Assembly (NCBI GenBank): GCA_028283655.1
Contig: JAPWKE010000003.1
Coordinates: 1,054,001-1,118,000, forward strand
From: Acidobacteriaceae bacterium
GTDB lineage: Bacteria > Acidobacteriota > Terriglobia > Terriglobales > Acidobacteriaceae
Direction of reading: 5' to 3'
Length of the DNA: 64,000 nt
The position numbers were made by a program, and so were the translations under genes. Position 1 is the first letter of the stretch. Each line of letters begins with the position of its first letter. The notes beneath the pieces are model-generated. The model saw only the letters and a program-made list of their open reading frames with translations, did not search any database and had not been told where the DNA came from. Below are positions 1 to 9,323 of this stretch, piece by piece.

Positions 1-69
1 AAGGACGAAGTAAAGAAGCTCACAGTAAAAAACTGGCTGCCCGGATGGGACGCTGAGGCGGTGAAGTGA
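1..69 (+). CDS. C-terminal end of an unidentified protein (partial)
   Basis: Frame 1 is open from the window edge and ends in TGA at 67-69. It encodes 22 residues (KDEVKKLTVKNWLPGWDAEA followed by VK). The TGA overlaps the ATG of the following polygalacturonase by one base (TGATG), which suggests one transcript and translational coupling. The fragment is too short to assign a family. A pectin-degrading partner would fit the neighbour, but that is only inference from context. Confidence 0.6.
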   Translation, partial: KDEVKKLTVKNWLPGWDAEAVK

Positions 70-1421
70 TGCATCGAGCAAGCGCGATAGCTCTGGCAAT
101 AACTGCGGTGGCCTCAGTGGCCGCTGCACAGGACACACGCACCGTCACCGAGCCGCAAATTCCTGCGGCCTGCGTGACCCTGAAGGCTGCGCACACGTCT
201 CCGTTGAAGCTGGAGGACGAGGCCAAGCTGGACACCGAGCGCTTGCAGAAGGCGATCGACGGCTGCAAAGGCGGAGCTGTCGAGCTTGCTGCGGAAGGAA
301 GCAGCAAGGCGTTCGTTAGTGGGCCGATCAGGCTCAAGAGCAGCGTCACGCTTCTGGTGGACAAAGGGGTAACCCTCTTTGCCTCGCGCAACCCGCGTGA
401 CTACGACATTCAGCCAGGAATGTGTGGCATCAACGCTCCAAAGACGGGCTGTCTTCCGCTGATCTCCCTCAAGGGTGCGAGCAACGCTGGCATTATGGGG
501 GACGGCATCATCGACGGCCGCGGCGCGGCGAAGATGATCCTCGACGGCAAGGAAGCGGACAAGAGTTGGTGGGACCTCGGCCACCTCGCCAAGACGACAG
601 CACACCAGCAGGTGCCGCGCCTCATCATCGCCGACCACGCTGACAACTTCACGCTCTACCGCATCACGCTCCGCAACTCTCCCTTCTTCCACGTCACCTA
701 CTCCAACGGCGACGGCTTCACCGCCTGGGGCGTAAAGATCGACACTCCCTCCGATGCGCCGAATACCGACGGCATCGATCCCGGCGGCTCGAAGAACATC
801 ACGGTTACGCAGTCGTATATCCGCACCGGCGATGACAACATCGCGATCAAGGGCGGCAGTGAGATCACGAACATGACCGTCTCTCACAACCACTTTTACT
901 CTGGCCACGGTATGTCGATAGGTTCCGAGACCAACGGTGGTGTCAGCAAGATCCGCGTTACCGACCTCTCGCTCGACGGCACAACGGCAGGCATCCGCAT
1001 CAAGAGCCAGCAGGCTTACGGCGGTCACGTTCACGATGTCGTGTACGAAGATGTCTGCATCCGCAACTCGAAGAACCCGATTCAACTCGACACAAACTAC
1101 TCCGCAAACCCCAAGCCGGGCAAAGGCCTGATTCCTGTCTTCGACGACATCACGCTGCGGAACGTGCGTGTCTACGGCGGCGGCAAGATTCAGTTCAACG
1201 GCTTCGACCACGAGCATCGCATCGGCATCACGCTCGATGGTGTGGTCCTGGATGATCCGGCGAAGTATAAGTTTGACGTTCGCCACGCCGACCTTACCTT
1301 TGGCCCGGGGCCGGTGAACTTCATGCCAGCAGGGGAAGACTCAACCGCTCGTGGCGCCGGTGGCAAAGGCAAGCTTGCCGAGTGCAACGACAAGTTCGTT
1401 CCGTTTCCGGTGATCAAGTAA
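69..1421 (+). CDS. Secreted glycoside hydrolase family 28 protein (polygalacturonase-like)
   Basis: Likely hydrolyses galacturonan linkages of pectin outside the cytoplasm. The protein has 450 residues with an N-terminal signal peptide (HRASAIALAITAVASVAAAQ, cleavage near AAA-Q). All four GH28 signature patches are present in order: NTDGID, GDDNIAIK, SGHGMSIGSE and RIKSQ. They supply the three catalytic aspartates, the histidine and the substrate-binding Arg/Lys. Between them are the short repeated strands expected of a right-handed beta-helix. The ATG at 69 is preferred over the GTG at 66 because it overlaps the upstream stop codon. A strong hairpin terminator follows at 1439-1477. Exo versus endo action, or rhamnogalacturonan specificity, cannot be told from the sequence. 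Confidence 0.9.
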   Translation: MHRASAIALAITAVASVAAAQDTRTVTEPQIPAACVTLKAAHTSPLKLEDEAKLDTERLQKAIDGCKGGAVELAAEGSSKAFVSGPIRLKSSVTLLVDKGVTLFASRNPRDYDIQPGMCGINAPKTGCLPLISLKGASNAGIMGDGIIDGRGAAKMILDGKEADKSWWDLGHLAKTTAHQQVPRLIIADHADNFTLYRITLRNSPFFHVTYSNGDGFTAWGVKIDTPSDAPNTDGIDPGGSKNITVTQSYIRTGDDNIAIKGGSEITNMTVSHNHFYSGHGMSIGSETNGGVSKIRVTDLSLDGTTAGIRIKSQQAYGGHVHDVVYEDVCIRNSKNPIQLDTNYSANPKPGKGLIPVFDDITLRNVRVYGGGKIQFNGFDHEHRIGITLDGVVLDDPAKYKFDVRHADLTFGPGPVNFMPAGEDSTARGAGGKGKLAECNDKFVPFPVIK

Positions 1422-1438
1422 CGCCGAAACGGTGGCAA

Positions 1439-1477
1439 CAACAGAAAGCCCCGGCAAATAGCCGGGGCTTTCTGTTG
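1439..1477. terminator. Bidirectional intrinsic terminator
   Basis: Perfect 17-bp stem (1439-1455 with 1461-1477) and a 5-nt loop. It is GC-rich in the centre and has A/T-rich outer arms that act as U-tracts in either direction. It lies between the convergent polygalacturonase and the peptidoglycan-binding-like gene and can serve both. Confidence 0.9.
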
Positions 1478-1490
1478 CTGCGAAATCGAA

Positions 1491-1907
1491 TTAGTTCTGT
1501 GCGGTCTCTTCGGCGCTGGCACTGCCGGCCGAGGGAATGGAGTTGCTGGCCTGGTTTAGGCCGAGTGCGTTCAGCGCACGCGCGTCAGGCGTGTACTTCG
1601 TCTGCCAGCCATTGTCGGACTGCAGCTTCTGCATCGCAGCGATCGAGGTTGCGTCCCACTGTCCGCTAGGGGCGCCTGAGAGGTAGCCCTTCTTGATCAG
1701 CGCGGTCTGGATCTCCGAAGCACGGTCGCCATCCATCGAAGGCGTTGCCACATGGTGCACGCTGGCCGAAGACTTGTGGCTATGCGAGCTGGCATGGCGA
1801 ATGTTCGCGGAGGCTCTGGAGCGGTGCGGATGGAGAGCAGCACTCGCAGGCAGACAGGTAGCTACAAGCAGGGCAGCAGCGGGGACGAAGGCGGACGCAA
1901 AACGCAT
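1491..1907 (-). CDS. Secreted protein with peptidoglycan-binding-like domain
   Basis: Small exported protein of 138 residues, probably located in the periplasm. Residues 1-23 form a signal peptide ending ASA-A. Residues 25-60 are a His/Ser/Ala-rich linker. Residues 62-115 (from DRASEIQTALIKKGYLSG through WDATSIAAMQKLQSDNG) match the PG_binding_1 pattern, with helix 1, the G-Y-L turn and a second helix. The C-terminal tail is Ser/Ala-rich. The same layout is frequent in acidobacterial genomes for proteins of unknown role; cell-wall attachment is inferred. It stands alone, separated from htrA by the terminator at 2073-2100. Confidence 0.7.
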   Translation of the reverse strand: MRFASAFVPAAALLVATCLPASAALHPHRSRASANIRHASSHSHKSSASVHHVATPSMDGDRASEIQTALIKKGYLSGAPSGQWDATSIAAMQKLQSDNGWQTKYTPDARALNALGLNQASNSIPSAGSASAEETAQN

Positions 1908-2072
1908 CGTTGGCAGGTTCCTCTCGCGATGTCAGGGAACGGCAAGCTCCCAAGAACTTAATCCTAGTTCGAGGGATGCTATCGAACCAAACCCAGTGGT
2001 TGTCTTACAGGGTACATATGTGTAGACGAGCGAATCTTTGAAAGGCTGTGGATAAGTTTTCCATGGAATGAA

Positions 2073-2100
2073 AAAGCCCGGCAGGAATTTGCCGGGCTTT
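2073..2100 (-). terminator. Intrinsic terminator of htrA
   Basis: 10-bp perfect stem (2073-2082 with 2091-2100) and an 8-nt loop. On the minus strand it is followed by a short U-run, the complement of the A-run at 2071-2075. It lies 25 bases past the htrA stop. Confidence 0.85.
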
Positions 2101-2125
2101 CTCTATACATATACGGCTCAGTAAT

Positions 2126-3766
2126 TTACGGAAGCGTTCCACCGATGTAGGTGGCTCCTCCGCCCTGGATCTGTACGTTGTGGATGACGAAGACGACGTC
2201 GTCACCGGACTTGAGGCCGCTGACAACTCCGCGATACGAGCCGGAGTCCGTCACCGCATGGCGGTTGATCTCGGTGATCACCGATCCCTTGGTGAGGCCG
2301 ATCTCGTCCGCAAAGCTGCCCGGGCGAACCGAGGTCACTACCACGCCGCCGCCCACCTTCAGCTTCGAAGCCAGGTTTGCGGGAACTTCCTGCACGGTAA
2401 TGCCCAGCTTGCTCTGACCGGCATCGCTGTCGGGAGAGGCAGAGCTGCTGTCATCGCTCTTGCCCAGGTCGGCAAAGAGCTTCGCACGGTCGGCGATGCC
2501 GACTTCAGCGGTGTCCTTCTTGCCGTTCCGCAGGTAGCCAAGCTTCACCGTCGTTCCGGGGTGCCGCGCCGAGATGATGTTGACGAGGTCGTCGCCATCC
2601 TTCACCGGCTGTCCGTCTACCGAAACGATGACGTCACCAGCCTGCAGGCCAGCCTTCGAGGCTGGGCCGTTCGGGGTCACCATGGAGACCATGACGCCGC
2701 CGTTGGCAAAGCCATACATACGGCCTACAGCCGAGGACTGCGCTGCCTGGAACTGGATGCCGATAGAGCCACGGGTCACCTTGTGTTCCGGTCCAATCAG
2801 CATGTTGTACGTGCTGATCAGGATGTTCGACGGCATGGCAAAACCGACGCCCTCAGAGCCCATCGACTGGGTGTAGATAGCGGTGTTCATGCCAATCACT
2901 TCGCCAGCCATATCGACCAGCGGGCCACCCGAGTTGCCGGGGTTGATCGCTGCGTCTGTCTGGATAAAGCGCTGGAACTGGTTGGTTGCAACGCCGCTTG
3001 CGCTGGCTTCGTCGATGCTGCGGTTCTTCGCCGAAACGATACCGGCAGAAACCGTGTGGGACAGGCCGAACGGGCTACCGATTGCGAGTACCCAATCGCC
3101 AACCTGCGTGCCTTCCGAGTTGCCGAGCTTCACGGTCGGCAACGTCAGACCCTTGGGGTCGATCTTGATGACCGCAATATCGGTGTCCTTGTCGGTTCCA
3201 ACAACGGTCGCCGGACGGCCCGGATCAAGAGGGTTGTCAGGATCGGTCGAGAGCTTCACATAGATGTGGTCAGCCTTGTCGACAACGTGGTTGTTGGTCA
3301 GGATGTAGCCACGCGGGTCAACGATAAAGCCTGAGCCGAGGGCGCGACGGGCAACGTTGTTTGCGTTGTCATCTCCGCCCATGCCACCGCCGCCACCGAA
3401 GAACTTATTGAAGAAGTCCTGCATGTCGCCTTGCTGGTCGGAGTTGTCGCCATCGTCACCACCGCGACGGTTGCGCTTCACGTTTGCCTTGGGCAGAGAC
3501 TCGGTGTTGATGTTGACCACCGCAGGTCCAACCTGCTTCACGATCTGGGAGAAGCCGTTCGAAAGCGAAACGGGAGAGGGAATCGTCAGCGGACGAGCAT
3601 CCGTGCTGTCGACCTTCTGTTTTTCCATGCCGTGAACGCGGCCTGTCAAAACTGAGCCGGCAAGAATGCCGACGGAAAGGGCTCCCAGCACGGTAAACGT
3701 GGTGGTGAGTCGCCCGGACCGGATGTTGGTCCACAAACCTTGAGCGTAATGCTTCGGTGATGACAT
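2126..3766 (-). CDS. HtrA/Deg family periplasmic serine protease (Do-like)
   Basis: Envelope protein-quality protease and chaperone of 546 residues. Residues 20-42 are a signal anchor. A linker with Asp/Asn-rich and Gly-rich stretches (about 100-137) precedes a trypsin-like domain with the complete triad: H160 (TNNHVV), D196 (TDIAVIKID) and S279 (NPGNSGGPLV). Two PDZ domains follow (about 310-420 and 440-540). The open frame extends upstream to 4006, but the ATG at 3766 (MSSPKHYAQG) has a GAGGA ribosome-binding site and leaves a normal anchor, so it was chosen. It lies 160 bases downstream of the EamA gene on the same strand and may have its own promoter in that gap. Whether it is DegP-, DegQ- or DegS-like in role cannot be decided; two PDZ domains favour DegP/DegQ. 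Confidence 0.92.
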   Translation of the reverse strand: MSSPKHYAQGLWTNIRSGRLTTTFTVLGALSVGILAGSVLTGRVHGMEKQKVDSTDARPLTIPSPVSLSNGFSQIVKQVGPAVVNINTESLPKANVKRNRRGGDDGDNSDQQGDMQDFFNKFFGGGGGMGGDDNANNVARRALGSGFIVDPRGYILTNNHVVDKADHIYVKLSTDPDNPLDPGRPATVVGTDKDTDIAVIKIDPKGLTLPTVKLGNSEGTQVGDWVLAIGSPFGLSHTVSAGIVSAKNRSIDEASASGVATNQFQRFIQTDAAINPGNSGGPLVDMAGEVIGMNTAIYTQSMGSEGVGFAMPSNILISTYNMLIGPEHKVTRGSIGIQFQAAQSSAVGRMYGFANGGVMVSMVTPNGPASKAGLQAGDVIVSVDGQPVKDGDDLVNIISARHPGTTVKLGYLRNGKKDTAEVGIADRAKLFADLGKSDDSSSASPDSDAGQSKLGITVQEVPANLASKLKVGGGVVVTSVRPGSFADEIGLTKGSVITEINRHAVTDSGSYRGVVSGLKSGDDVVFVIHNVQIQGGGATYIGGTLP

Positions 3767-3926
3767 CAGTATGTTTTTCCTCGTTCTCGTTGGAGATCGA
3801 AACCGTCCCTGGCGGATGCTTCCGCCAGCCGATTGTTTGCCACTCGAATAGACGCTGTTCAGAGCAAAAGGTATCTTTGGCCCGAAAGTTGCCCTGTGGA
3901 TCGCTGCAGAAGAGCCTGTCTCTCCC

Positions 3927-4868
3927 TCAACGTTCAGCCGTGGGTAGGATACCGCCGTTTGGCGTGGAGGTGGCGGCCACAAGCTCCGAAACGAGAATGC
4001 CGGCAAGAATCAGCGTCGCCCCTGCAATCGTCCTATGGCTGAGATGCTCCCCCAGAAACAGCATCGAAAAAAGCCACGCAAACACCGGTTCCAGCGTAAG
4101 AATGAGCGCCGTATGCGTCGCCGAAAGATGCTGCTGTGCCCAGCTCTGAATGGTGAAAGCCGCCGCGGTTGCGAGCAGTGCCGTTACCGCCAGAGCCACC
4201 AGCACAGTTGGAGTCAGCGCGATATGCGCGTGGCCTCCCAGAGGCAGAGTCAACACCATCGTCAGCGCGCAGAAGCCGATCTGCAACGTACCAAGCCGCT
4301 GCGCCGACACCTGGGACGCGGTACGGGACAGCGTCAGCAGATGCAACGCAAATGCCGCCGCGCACGCGAGCGTCAACGCCTCGCCAAGGTGGATTCCCGA
4401 GAGCAGTGCCATGCCCGAACCCGGTGGCGTCGTCAGCAGCACCAAGCCGAGAAAGGCAATCGCCGCCCCGGCAAATGCGGGCCATCCAGGCTTGCGCTGT
4501 CCGGTAGGCAGCACTCCCGGAATCGCAGAGAAAAGTGGCACAAACACGACGACCAGCCCGGTCAGAAACGCCGAAACTGAGGCCGTTGTATGTGCCAGTC
4601 CTGAGGTCTGAAGCTGATACCCGAGACCGAGGAAGAAGCCCGCTGCAGCCCCAGCCCTCATATCCCGGCGGTTGATCCCACCCAGACTCCGGTAATTCAC
4701 GACCGCCAGCACGGCGGACGCGAGAGTCATGCGGACGAGGTTGAACGCCAGGGGCGTGCTGTCCCGCAGCGCCAGCTTCACCAGCGCAAACGTTGTGCCC
4801 CACACCAGCGTCACAAGAATCAGCAGGCCGTGCGCCATGCCGGAGGGATGCCGTCGCAGCAGGCTCAC
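3927..4868 (-). CDS. EamA/DMT family transporter
   Basis: Integral inner-membrane permease of 313 residues with about ten hydrophobic helices arranged as two EamA repeats, the drug/metabolite transporter layout. The first helix carries LVTLVWGTTFALVKLALRD and the second repeat ends with LEPVFAWLFSMLFLGE, both typical of the family. Substrate is unknown; relatives export amino acids, nucleosides or drugs. The GTG start at 4868-4866 overlaps the stop of the M20 peptidase gene (GTGA), arguing for coupled translation. An internal ATG at residue 11 (position 4838) is the alternative start. Confidence 0.85.
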   Translation of the reverse strand: MSLLRRHPSGMAHGLLILVTLVWGTTFALVKLALRDSTPLAFNLVRMTLASAVLAVVNYRSLGGINRRDMRAGAAAGFFLGLGYQLQTSGLAHTTASVSAFLTGLVVVFVPLFSAIPGVLPTGQRKPGWPAFAGAAIAFLGLVLLTTPPGSGMALLSGIHLGEALTLACAAAFALHLLTLSRTASQVSAQRLGTLQIGFCALTMVLTLPLGGHAHIALTPTVLVALAVTALLATAAAFTIQSWAQQHLSATHTALILTLEPVFAWLFSMLFLGEHLSHRTIAGATLILAGILVSELVAATSTPNGGILPTAER

Positions 4869-6070
4869 TCTGCGTTCACCGTGTCGCAGGTATCCAGCAG
4901 CAGAAGCAGAACGCGGCGTAGCGCCAGCGTCCGCTCAAACGGCGTGTACCACTCGTTCAGCGTATGAATGCCGCCGCCAATGCCTCCGGCACCGATCGCC
5001 AATGCCGGCACGCCCACGGAAAGTGGCAGATTGGCATCCGTTGAACCCAACCGCGAGTCCGTCACGAGCTGAAGGTGGCGATCCACCGCACGCAGGCTCA
5101 ACGCCAGTTCGCTTTGTGCCGAAAGCACCCCGGCAGGGCGGTTGCCGATGCGTTCCGCGCTCAGATGCAGATCCTCCCAGCGAGCCATCACGCCTGTCAG
5201 TGTCTTCAGTACCGAAAGCTCCAGCCGGTCCAGCTCCATCGCTGCGGCGGAGCGCAGGTCAAGATCCGCGCTCGCCGAAGAGGGAATCGAGTTGACCGTC
5301 GTTCCACCGGAGATCGTACCGACGTTGAGCGTTGTCCGAGGATTCGCGGGCAGCTTGAGCTTCTGCAACTGTACGATCGCTTCCGCCAGCGCGACAATCG
5401 GGCTGGGGCGGTCAGCATCGGCCCAGGAGTGTCCGCCAGGCCCCGAGATCGTAATCCGTAGCCTTCGCCCGCCGAGCGCACGGTCGATCACCGTAGCCGT
5501 CCCCGCGCCCTCCAGAGCGATCGCCGCTCGAATCCGCTTTGCATAGGGCGATGGTCCGAAGAGTTCGCGCATGCCGCGCAGGTCTCCTTCTCCTTCTTCC
5601 CCCACGTTGGCGGCAAACAGAATCGTCGCCTCCGGGGTGATCTGGGCATGGCGCAGAGCGGCAGCCAGAGCGAGCAGGGCCGTAAGCCCCGCTGCATTGT
5701 CGGTCGCGCCGGGCGCTCGAAGCGTTCCGTCTTCATCTTCTTCGAGGGAAATCTCGGTATCCGCTGCAAAAACCGTATCGAGATGAGCCGAAAGCAGCAC
5801 GATCTGCGCGGTTTTTCCTGGCAACTCCGCCAGAGCGTTGCCTGCATTGTCGAGATGCACGTTCGTCAGGCCGAGGTCGCGGAAACGCTCAAGAAACCAC
5901 TGCGCTCGCAGACCTTCCTCAAAAGTTGGTGCCGGGATGCAGATCGCCTCGCGCTGCCAGCGCCGAATCTGTTGTTCGTGCAGATGCAGCCAGCCGAACG
6001 CAGCATGGACCGCCCGCTGCCCGGCAAGCAGGGTGATGCGGCGGTTTGCGGCGGCGTTTGCGGGGCTCAA
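4865..6070 (-). CDS. M20 family metallopeptidase
   Basis: Predicted zinc peptidase or amidohydrolase of 401 residues. The metal-binding pattern is complete: H96 and D98 (SAHLDTV), D124 (GATDNAAG), the Glu pair in GEEGEGD, and the late histidine in GGIHTLNEWY. A dimerisation lid domain lies in between (GPGGHSWADADRPSP). Overall it resembles PepT/ArgE-type enzymes, but the substrate cannot be read from the sequence. The only start that keeps the full N-terminus is a TTG at 6070 overlapping the truA stop (TTGA). No in-frame ATG occurs early, so the start is uncertain. It is part of a truA-M20-EamA transcription unit. Confidence 0.82.
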   Translation of the reverse strand: MSPANAAANRRITLLAGQRAVHAAFGWLHLHEQQIRRWQREAICIPAPTFEEGLRAQWFLERFRDLGLTNVHLDNAGNALAELPGKTAQIVLLSAHLDTVFAADTEISLEEDEDGTLRAPGATDNAAGLTALLALAAALRHAQITPEATILFAANVGEEGEGDLRGMRELFGPSPYAKRIRAAIALEGAGTATVIDRALGGRRLRITISGPGGHSWADADRPSPIVALAEAIVQLQKLKLPANPRTTLNVGTISGGTTVNSIPSSASADLDLRSAAAMELDRLELSVLKTLTGVMARWEDLHLSAERIGNRPAGVLSAQSELALSLRAVDRHLQLVTDSRLGSTDANLPLSVGVPALAIGAGGIGGGIHTLNEWYTPFERTLALRRVLLLLLDTCDTVNAE

Positions 6071-6888
6071 GATGCCACCTCGTCATAATCCACCTGCACC
6101 AGAAACAGCCCGCGTGCCGGAGCCGTTGGCCCGGCAGCGGTACGGTCACGCGCAGCCAGAATCTTTGGCATCTCCGCAGCCGGAATAGCGCCTCTGCCCA
6201 CATCGACAAACGTCCCAACAAGGTTCCGCACCATGTGGTGCAGGAATCCCGAGCCGTGAACGCGATAGACCAGCAGGCCGTCTTCGCGCGTCCACTCCGA
6301 GCGGTCGATTGTCTTTACGGGGTTCGGTCCGGAGCCTTCGCCATCCTCCCTACGTAGGGATTTGTCAGGATCGCTGGCGGCGAACGAGGTGAAATCGTGC
6401 CTGCCGAGCACCTGCGCGGCGGCCTCCTGCATTTGCTCCAGCGCAAGCGGCCAGTGGCAATCCCAGGCGTAGGGTGCGACAAACGGGGAGCAGGCTTGCT
6501 CGGCGGTAGGATTCTTCGATTCGATGCCGTTTCGACGCTCAAATATGCGGTACTCGTATGTCTTGCCCCGGGCCGAATGCCTGGCATGAAAGCTTTCAAG
6601 CGCCACCTCGGCCCGGATTACGCGGATGCTCGGAGGCAGGGCGCGGTTCAATGCTCGTTGCAGATTCTCCGCAGGTAAGGAGACGTTCAGCGGGAAGTTC
6701 ACCACCTGCGCCAGTGCGTGGACGCCCGCATCCGTCCTGCCTGAACCCTGCGGACGCACGTTTTCGCCCGTAACGTGCTTGATTGCCTGCGACAGCGTGG
6801 CCTGCACCGTCGGCAAGCCGCCGGGCTGGACCTGCCAGCCATGAAAATGACTGCCATCGTAGCTAAGAGTGAGTTTCCAGTTCGGCAT
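6067..6888 (-). CDS. truA: tRNA pseudouridine(38-40) synthase TruA
   Basis: Isomerises uridines 38-40 in the anticodon arm of tRNAs. The protein has 273 residues with the TruA motif GSGRTDAGVHA holding catalytic D53. It also has the N-terminal YDGSHFHGWQ and the FLHHMVRNLVGT motif near the end, so it is full length. The frame is open much further upstream (to 7170), but that stretch has no family similarity. The ATG at 6888 gives MPNWKLTLSYDG, the normal TruA N-terminus. It is the first gene of the overlapping truA-M20-EamA unit. Confidence 0.95.
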   Translation of the reverse strand: MPNWKLTLSYDGSHFHGWQVQPGGLPTVQATLSQAIKHVTGENVRPQGSGRTDAGVHALAQVVNFPLNVSLPAENLQRALNRALPPSIRVIRAEVALESFHARHSARGKTYEYRIFERRNGIESKNPTAEQACSPFVAPYAWDCHWPLALEQMQEAAAQVLGRHDFTSFAASDPDKSLRREDGEGSGPNPVKTIDRSEWTREDGLLVYRVHGSGFLHHMVRNLVGTFVDVGRGAIPAAEMPKILAARDRTAAGPTAPARGLFLVQVDYDEVAS

Positions 6889-7067
6889 TAGTGATATCGT
6901 CGGGCGCAAAGCTTCACGTTTGATGGTACTGGCTGCAGACCGGTGCAAAGATATACTCAGTGGGACTTTGAAACGTTTTGCAGCCACATGTTGGAACTTC
7001 ATACGGGGCTTGTCCGTATGTAGAAAGACAGCTCCCCATTTGGCAGCTTCCGGAGATGGTAGACGTG

Positions 7068-9230
7068 ATGTTGAAGCATTTGCAGGCGGCGGCATGTGTC
7101 GCTCTAACCCTGGCGAGCACCGTGGCGCCGAGTGTGGCGCAACAGCCGCAGGGAACCCCAACGACGGCACAGGCCGGCGGTAAGATCAGCGCGACTGCGC
7201 CAGCGCAGGCTGCTGCCGTGCAGAACGATACGACCGGCGATCCCAATCTGCCGCAGGCTCCCGATCCGAAGCTCACGGAGCCTTTGTATCTGCGGCCTAC
7301 GAACTCGGACTATACCGAGGGTTACCACTTTCTGCCGAATCCCGTGCGGGACTACACGCCGATCAACTACCCCGCGCCGCGCCTGGCAAATACTGCCGAC
7401 CTGCACGATCTGCTGCGTGACGGCAAGATTTACCTGAGTCTTTCGGACGCTGTAACGCTCGCGCTTGAGAATAACTACGACATCGCCATCGCGCGTATCA
7501 ACCTCGACATCGCAGACACGGATATTCTGCGCGCCCGCGCAGGCGCGACGCTGCGTGGCGTCTCGACCGGCTTGATCACGAACACGCTCGGCGGCACCAC
7601 CTCCACGATCACCGGCGGCGGCGGCCCCGGCGGTACGACCACCTCTTCAGGCGGCTCAGGCTCGGGTGCTTCAGGACTCGTCCTGACAACCAACGGTGGT
7701 GGACCGACGCCTGAAACACTGGATCCAACGCTCAGTGGAACCGTCAGCTACGAAAGCGCGAACACCCCGCAGAGCACGACCGTGCTCACGGGTACAAACT
7801 CGCTGACCCAGAAAACCTTCACCTGGAATGCGGATTATGCGCAGGGCTTCCGGACTGGTACCTCTCTGGACGTGACGTTCGACAATTCGCGCGTCACTAC
7901 AGATAGCCAACGCTCGATCTACAGCCCGTCCTACGCCACCAACTTCAAGGCCACAGTGACGCAGCACCTGCTACAGGGCTTTGGTCTCTGGTTGAACTCG
8001 CGCTTTATCGTGCAGGCGAAGAACAACCGCCGCATCACGGATTCGGCGTTCCGCCAGCAGGTGATCTACACGGTGGCACAGGTTGAGAGCATCTACTGGG
8101 CGCTCGTTTCGGCCTATGAAGATGTTCAGGCCAAGGAACGTGCTCTGCAGCAGTCCACGCAGCTTGCCAAGGACAACCGCAAGCAGTTGCAGATCGGCAC
8201 GCTGGCACCGCTCGACATTGTGAACTCTGATTCCACGGTGGCGACGGACAAGCAGTCTCTCATCAGTTCGAAGTCCAACCTCGAGTACCAGCAGCTTCTG
8301 ATGAAGCAGGCCATTGCGCGCAACCTGAACGAGCCGGAGTTATTGAACGCACCGGTCGTTCCTATGGACCGCGTCAGCCTCGAACGTCTGCCCGAAGAGG
8401 ATATGCAGGTCGAAGACCTGGTTCGTCAGGCCTATGCCAACAACCCGCAGATTGAGCAGGCGGTGTTGAACATGAAGAACAACAAGATCACCATCCGCGC
8501 AGAGAAAAATGCTCTTCTGCCCACGGTGGATGCGTATGGTTCTTTTGCCGGTAGCGGATTGACCGGCGCACAGAACCCCTCGCTGAATTGCTCCACAAGC
8601 TACGCAAGCACAGACTTCGTTGCTTGCCCGTCGAACTACGCCCAGCAGCAAGGCGTTCCGTTGGGTGGATACGGTTCGGCGCTGTCGAATTCGTTCTCGA
8701 ACAACTCGCCGGACTGGACCGTTGGCGTGAACGTGAGCATTCCGCTGCGTAACCGCGCGGCACAGGCTGATCAGGTTCGTTCGCAGATGGAGTATCGCCA
8801 GTCGCAGATGCGTTTGCAGCAGCTCTATACGCAGCTTCGCATTCAAATCGTCAACGCGATGTATGCGTTGAACAACGATCGTGCTTCGGTGCAGGCCTCG
8901 CAGACCGCGCGTGACTATCAGGCGCAGGCGCTTGAGGCAGAGCAGAAGAAGTACCGCCTCGGCGCTTCGACTACGGCGCTTGTTCTGGCGCAGGAACGCA
9001 GCTTGGCAACGGCAGAGAATACGCTGATTTCCTCCGACGCGGCCTACGCTAACGATCGTCTGCTGTTGAACGAACTGCTCGCGAATACGCTTGATCGTTA
9101 CGGCATCACGCTGGACGACGCTGCGAAGGGCGCAATCACGCAGAAGCCCGTCGTTCCTGGGCTGACGGCTCCCAAGCCGCCGGCTCCGCCGAAGTCACTG
9201 ACCGCAACTCCGGAGCCTGTGCAGCCTTAA
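7068..9230 (+). CDS. TolC family outer-membrane protein
   Basis: Outer-membrane channel component of a type I secretion or efflux system, 720 residues. Residues 1-25 form a signal peptide (LKHLQAAACVALTLASTVAP then SVAQ). Residues 26-115 are an acidobacteria-style N-terminal extension, and the first OEP repeat begins at SLSDAVTLALENNYDI. A low-complexity Gly/Ser/Thr stretch (about residues 175-210, DNA 7590-7700) interrupts it, and a second OEP repeat occupies about 440-690. The C-terminus is Pro-rich. The ATG at 7068 is preferred: GGAG at 7052-7055 lies upstream and the signal peptide starts cleanly. The ATG at 7056 is in the same frame. No partner ABC/RND or MFP gene adjoins it, so the system it serves is unknown. 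Confidence 0.85.
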   Translation: MLKHLQAAACVALTLASTVAPSVAQQPQGTPTTAQAGGKISATAPAQAAAVQNDTTGDPNLPQAPDPKLTEPLYLRPTNSDYTEGYHFLPNPVRDYTPINYPAPRLANTADLHDLLRDGKIYLSLSDAVTLALENNYDIAIARINLDIADTDILRARAGATLRGVSTGLITNTLGGTTSTITGGGGPGGTTTSSGGSGSGASGLVLTTNGGGPTPETLDPTLSGTVSYESANTPQSTTVLTGTNSLTQKTFTWNADYAQGFRTGTSLDVTFDNSRVTTDSQRSIYSPSYATNFKATVTQHLLQGFGLWLNSRFIVQAKNNRRITDSAFRQQVIYTVAQVESIYWALVSAYEDVQAKERALQQSTQLAKDNRKQLQIGTLAPLDIVNSDSTVATDKQSLISSKSNLEYQQLLMKQAIARNLNEPELLNAPVVPMDRVSLERLPEEDMQVEDLVRQAYANNPQIEQAVLNMKNNKITIRAEKNALLPTVDAYGSFAGSGLTGAQNPSLNCSTSYASTDFVACPSNYAQQQGVPLGGYGSALSNSFSNNSPDWTVGVNVSIPLRNRAAQADQVRSQMEYRQSQMRLQQLYTQLRIQIVNAMYALNNDRASVQASQTARDYQAQALEAEQKKYRLGASTTALVLAQERSLATAENTLISSDAAYANDRLLLNELLANTLDRYGITLDDAAKGAITQKPVVPGLTAPKPPAPPKSLTATPEPVQP

Positions 9231-9265
9231 TCGCGCAGACAACGTAAGCTAAAAGACGACAGTTT

Positions 9266-9296
9266 CGAAAGGCCGCAGCCATGCTGCGGTCTTTCG
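9266..9296 (+). terminator. Intrinsic terminator after the TolC-like gene
   Basis: 14-bp stem (9266-9279 with 9283-9296) with a single G-U pair and a 3-nt loop, ending in CTTTCGCTTG. It separates the TolC-like gene from the following thioredoxin-domain gene. Confidence 0.65.
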
Positions 9297-9323
9297 CTTG
9301 CATGGAAAGAAGGGTTTCAAAGA

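Noticed and set aside
114-1286. 390-codon minus-strand open frame
   Set aside because: Antisense shadow of the GH28 gene with all catalytic motifs on the plus strand.
2180-3334. 384-codon plus-strand open frame
   Set aside because: Antisense shadow of the htrA gene, which carries a full catalytic triad.
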